DNA of 64,000 nucleotides, taken from positions 100,298-164,297 of the forward strand of contig NW_002476372.1 of NCBI RefSeq assembly GCF_000189635.1. Direction: 5' to 3'. Below the pieces are notes generated by a model that was given only the letters and a program-made list of their open reading frames with translations, did not search any database and was not told the DNA's origin. Made by a program: the position numbers and the translations under genes. Shown piece after piece: positions 63,443-64,000 of the stretch. This DNA comes from Tetrahymena thermophila SB210. Taxonomy: Eukaryota > Ciliophora > Oligohymenophorea > Hymenostomatida > Tetrahymenidae. The stretch's first letter is position 1; each line of letters opens with the position of its first letter.

Positions 63443-64000
63443 ATGTATGATTATTATTATAAATATTTAATAATAAGATTTTATGATAAAAAAAGATTAA
63501 AGATTTAAAATTAAAAGAAATTTAACATAAAAATATGAATGATCAGTAATTGTAGAATTTTAAATTTCTGAGAATCTATTGAATTTAGCATTTTGAAAAT
63601 TAGCAGAATTTAGAAAATAAAATAATACAGAAATTTGAAAATTTTTAGAAAGATTAGAATTAGAATTTTTAAAAATATTTAAATTATGTTATCACATCTT
63701 CTGTATTAAATATAATGAACTCTTTAATTTTTATCTCAGAAATAAATAGTTTGAATTAAAAAAATAGTTTTAATTAATATGGAGTTTAAACAATATTTAA
63801 ATTTACTTACACTTTATTTCAATAACGAAAAGTTATCAAATTTTTGATTTAAGAAAATATTTGACACAATAATATTTTTTTAATTCTGAAAAATCGAAAT
63901 TTTCTAAAAATAATATTTTTCTCATAAATACTTTATTAAAATGAGAAGTAAATTTTTTTATCAAATAATCAAATTTTTTTTATTTAAAATTTGATCCAAA
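61178..64000. other. Gene-free AT-rich region
   Basis: 61178-61432 belongs to the duplication flank. The remaining 2.6 kb has no convincing ORF in any frame with the ciliate code, no RNA gene and no telomeric GGGGTT repeat. It is close to pure A/T in long stretches. Confidence 0.5.
63399..63444. repeat. AAAT microsatellite
   Basis: About eleven consecutive AAAT (TAAA) tetramers, in an otherwise unremarkable AT-rich region. Confidence 0.9.

Overview
The window reads as macronuclear DNA of a ciliate close to Tetrahymena. It is extremely AT-rich, its genes are open only when TAA and TAG are read as glutamine and TGA is the sole stop, and its introns are short, AT-rich and mostly GT...TAG. TAG and TAA fall on conserved glutamines in the FtsJ-type methyltransferase (15568 and 15747) and sit inside the open 2-oxoglutarate dehydrogenase frame, which supports the reassigned code. 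Standard-code ORF calling breaks nearly every gene here, so the models below were built by reading both strands by eye with that code and joining exons by reading frame and protein-family similarity. No tRNA, rRNA or CRISPR was seen.

Layout: 1-8.3 kb is a tandem array of three intact intracellular-type serpin genes (+), interleaved with decayed serpin 3' ends. 8.4-12.3 kb is a 1306-residue leucine-rich-repeat-like protein (+). 12.7-14.4 kb is a multi-pass membrane protein (-). 15.5-31.2 kb is rich in RNA, ribosome and surveillance genes: SPB1/FTSJ3-type rRNA methyltransferase (+), a protein kinase fused to TPR repeats (+), a WDR61/Ski8 WD40 protein (+), a ZNF598/Hel2 ribosome-collision E3 ligase (+) and a Bud20/ZNF593 pre-60S factor (-). 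31.9-39 kb holds a small membrane protein (+), a Mam33/C1QBP-type mitochondrial matrix protein (-), a Cwc2-type spliceosome protein with a WW-like N-terminus and a Q/Y-rich tail (-), and a Q-rich orphan (+). 40.8-44.7 kb is the E1 subunit of 2-oxoglutarate dehydrogenase (+), which carries an apparent one-base frameshift at a slippery A run. 46.4-50.4 kb has two low-complexity orphan genes (+).

49.7-61.4 kb is a tandem duplication of about 5.9 kb. Each copy carries an intact cysteine-rich, polytopic membrane protein of about 980 residues. Copy 2 begins with a truncated, frameshifted 3' end of the preceding orphan gene. In copy 1 the spacer is interrupted by a 100-N assembly gap bounded by a perfect 23-bp inverted repeat and near-identical 8-bp direct repeats. 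Copy 2 preserves the matching empty site, which makes a terminal-inverted-repeat transposon or retained internal eliminated sequence very likely. The last 2.8 kb is gene-free AT-rich DNA with an AAAT microsatellite.

Functionally, Ski8 and Hel2/ZNF598 act at stalled or collided ribosomes and mRNA decay, and Spb1 and Bud20 act in 60S assembly, so the middle third is a loose neighbourhood of translation genes, although these are not operons. The flanks are dominated by recently amplified, probably fast-evolving families (serpins and cysteine-rich surface proteins).
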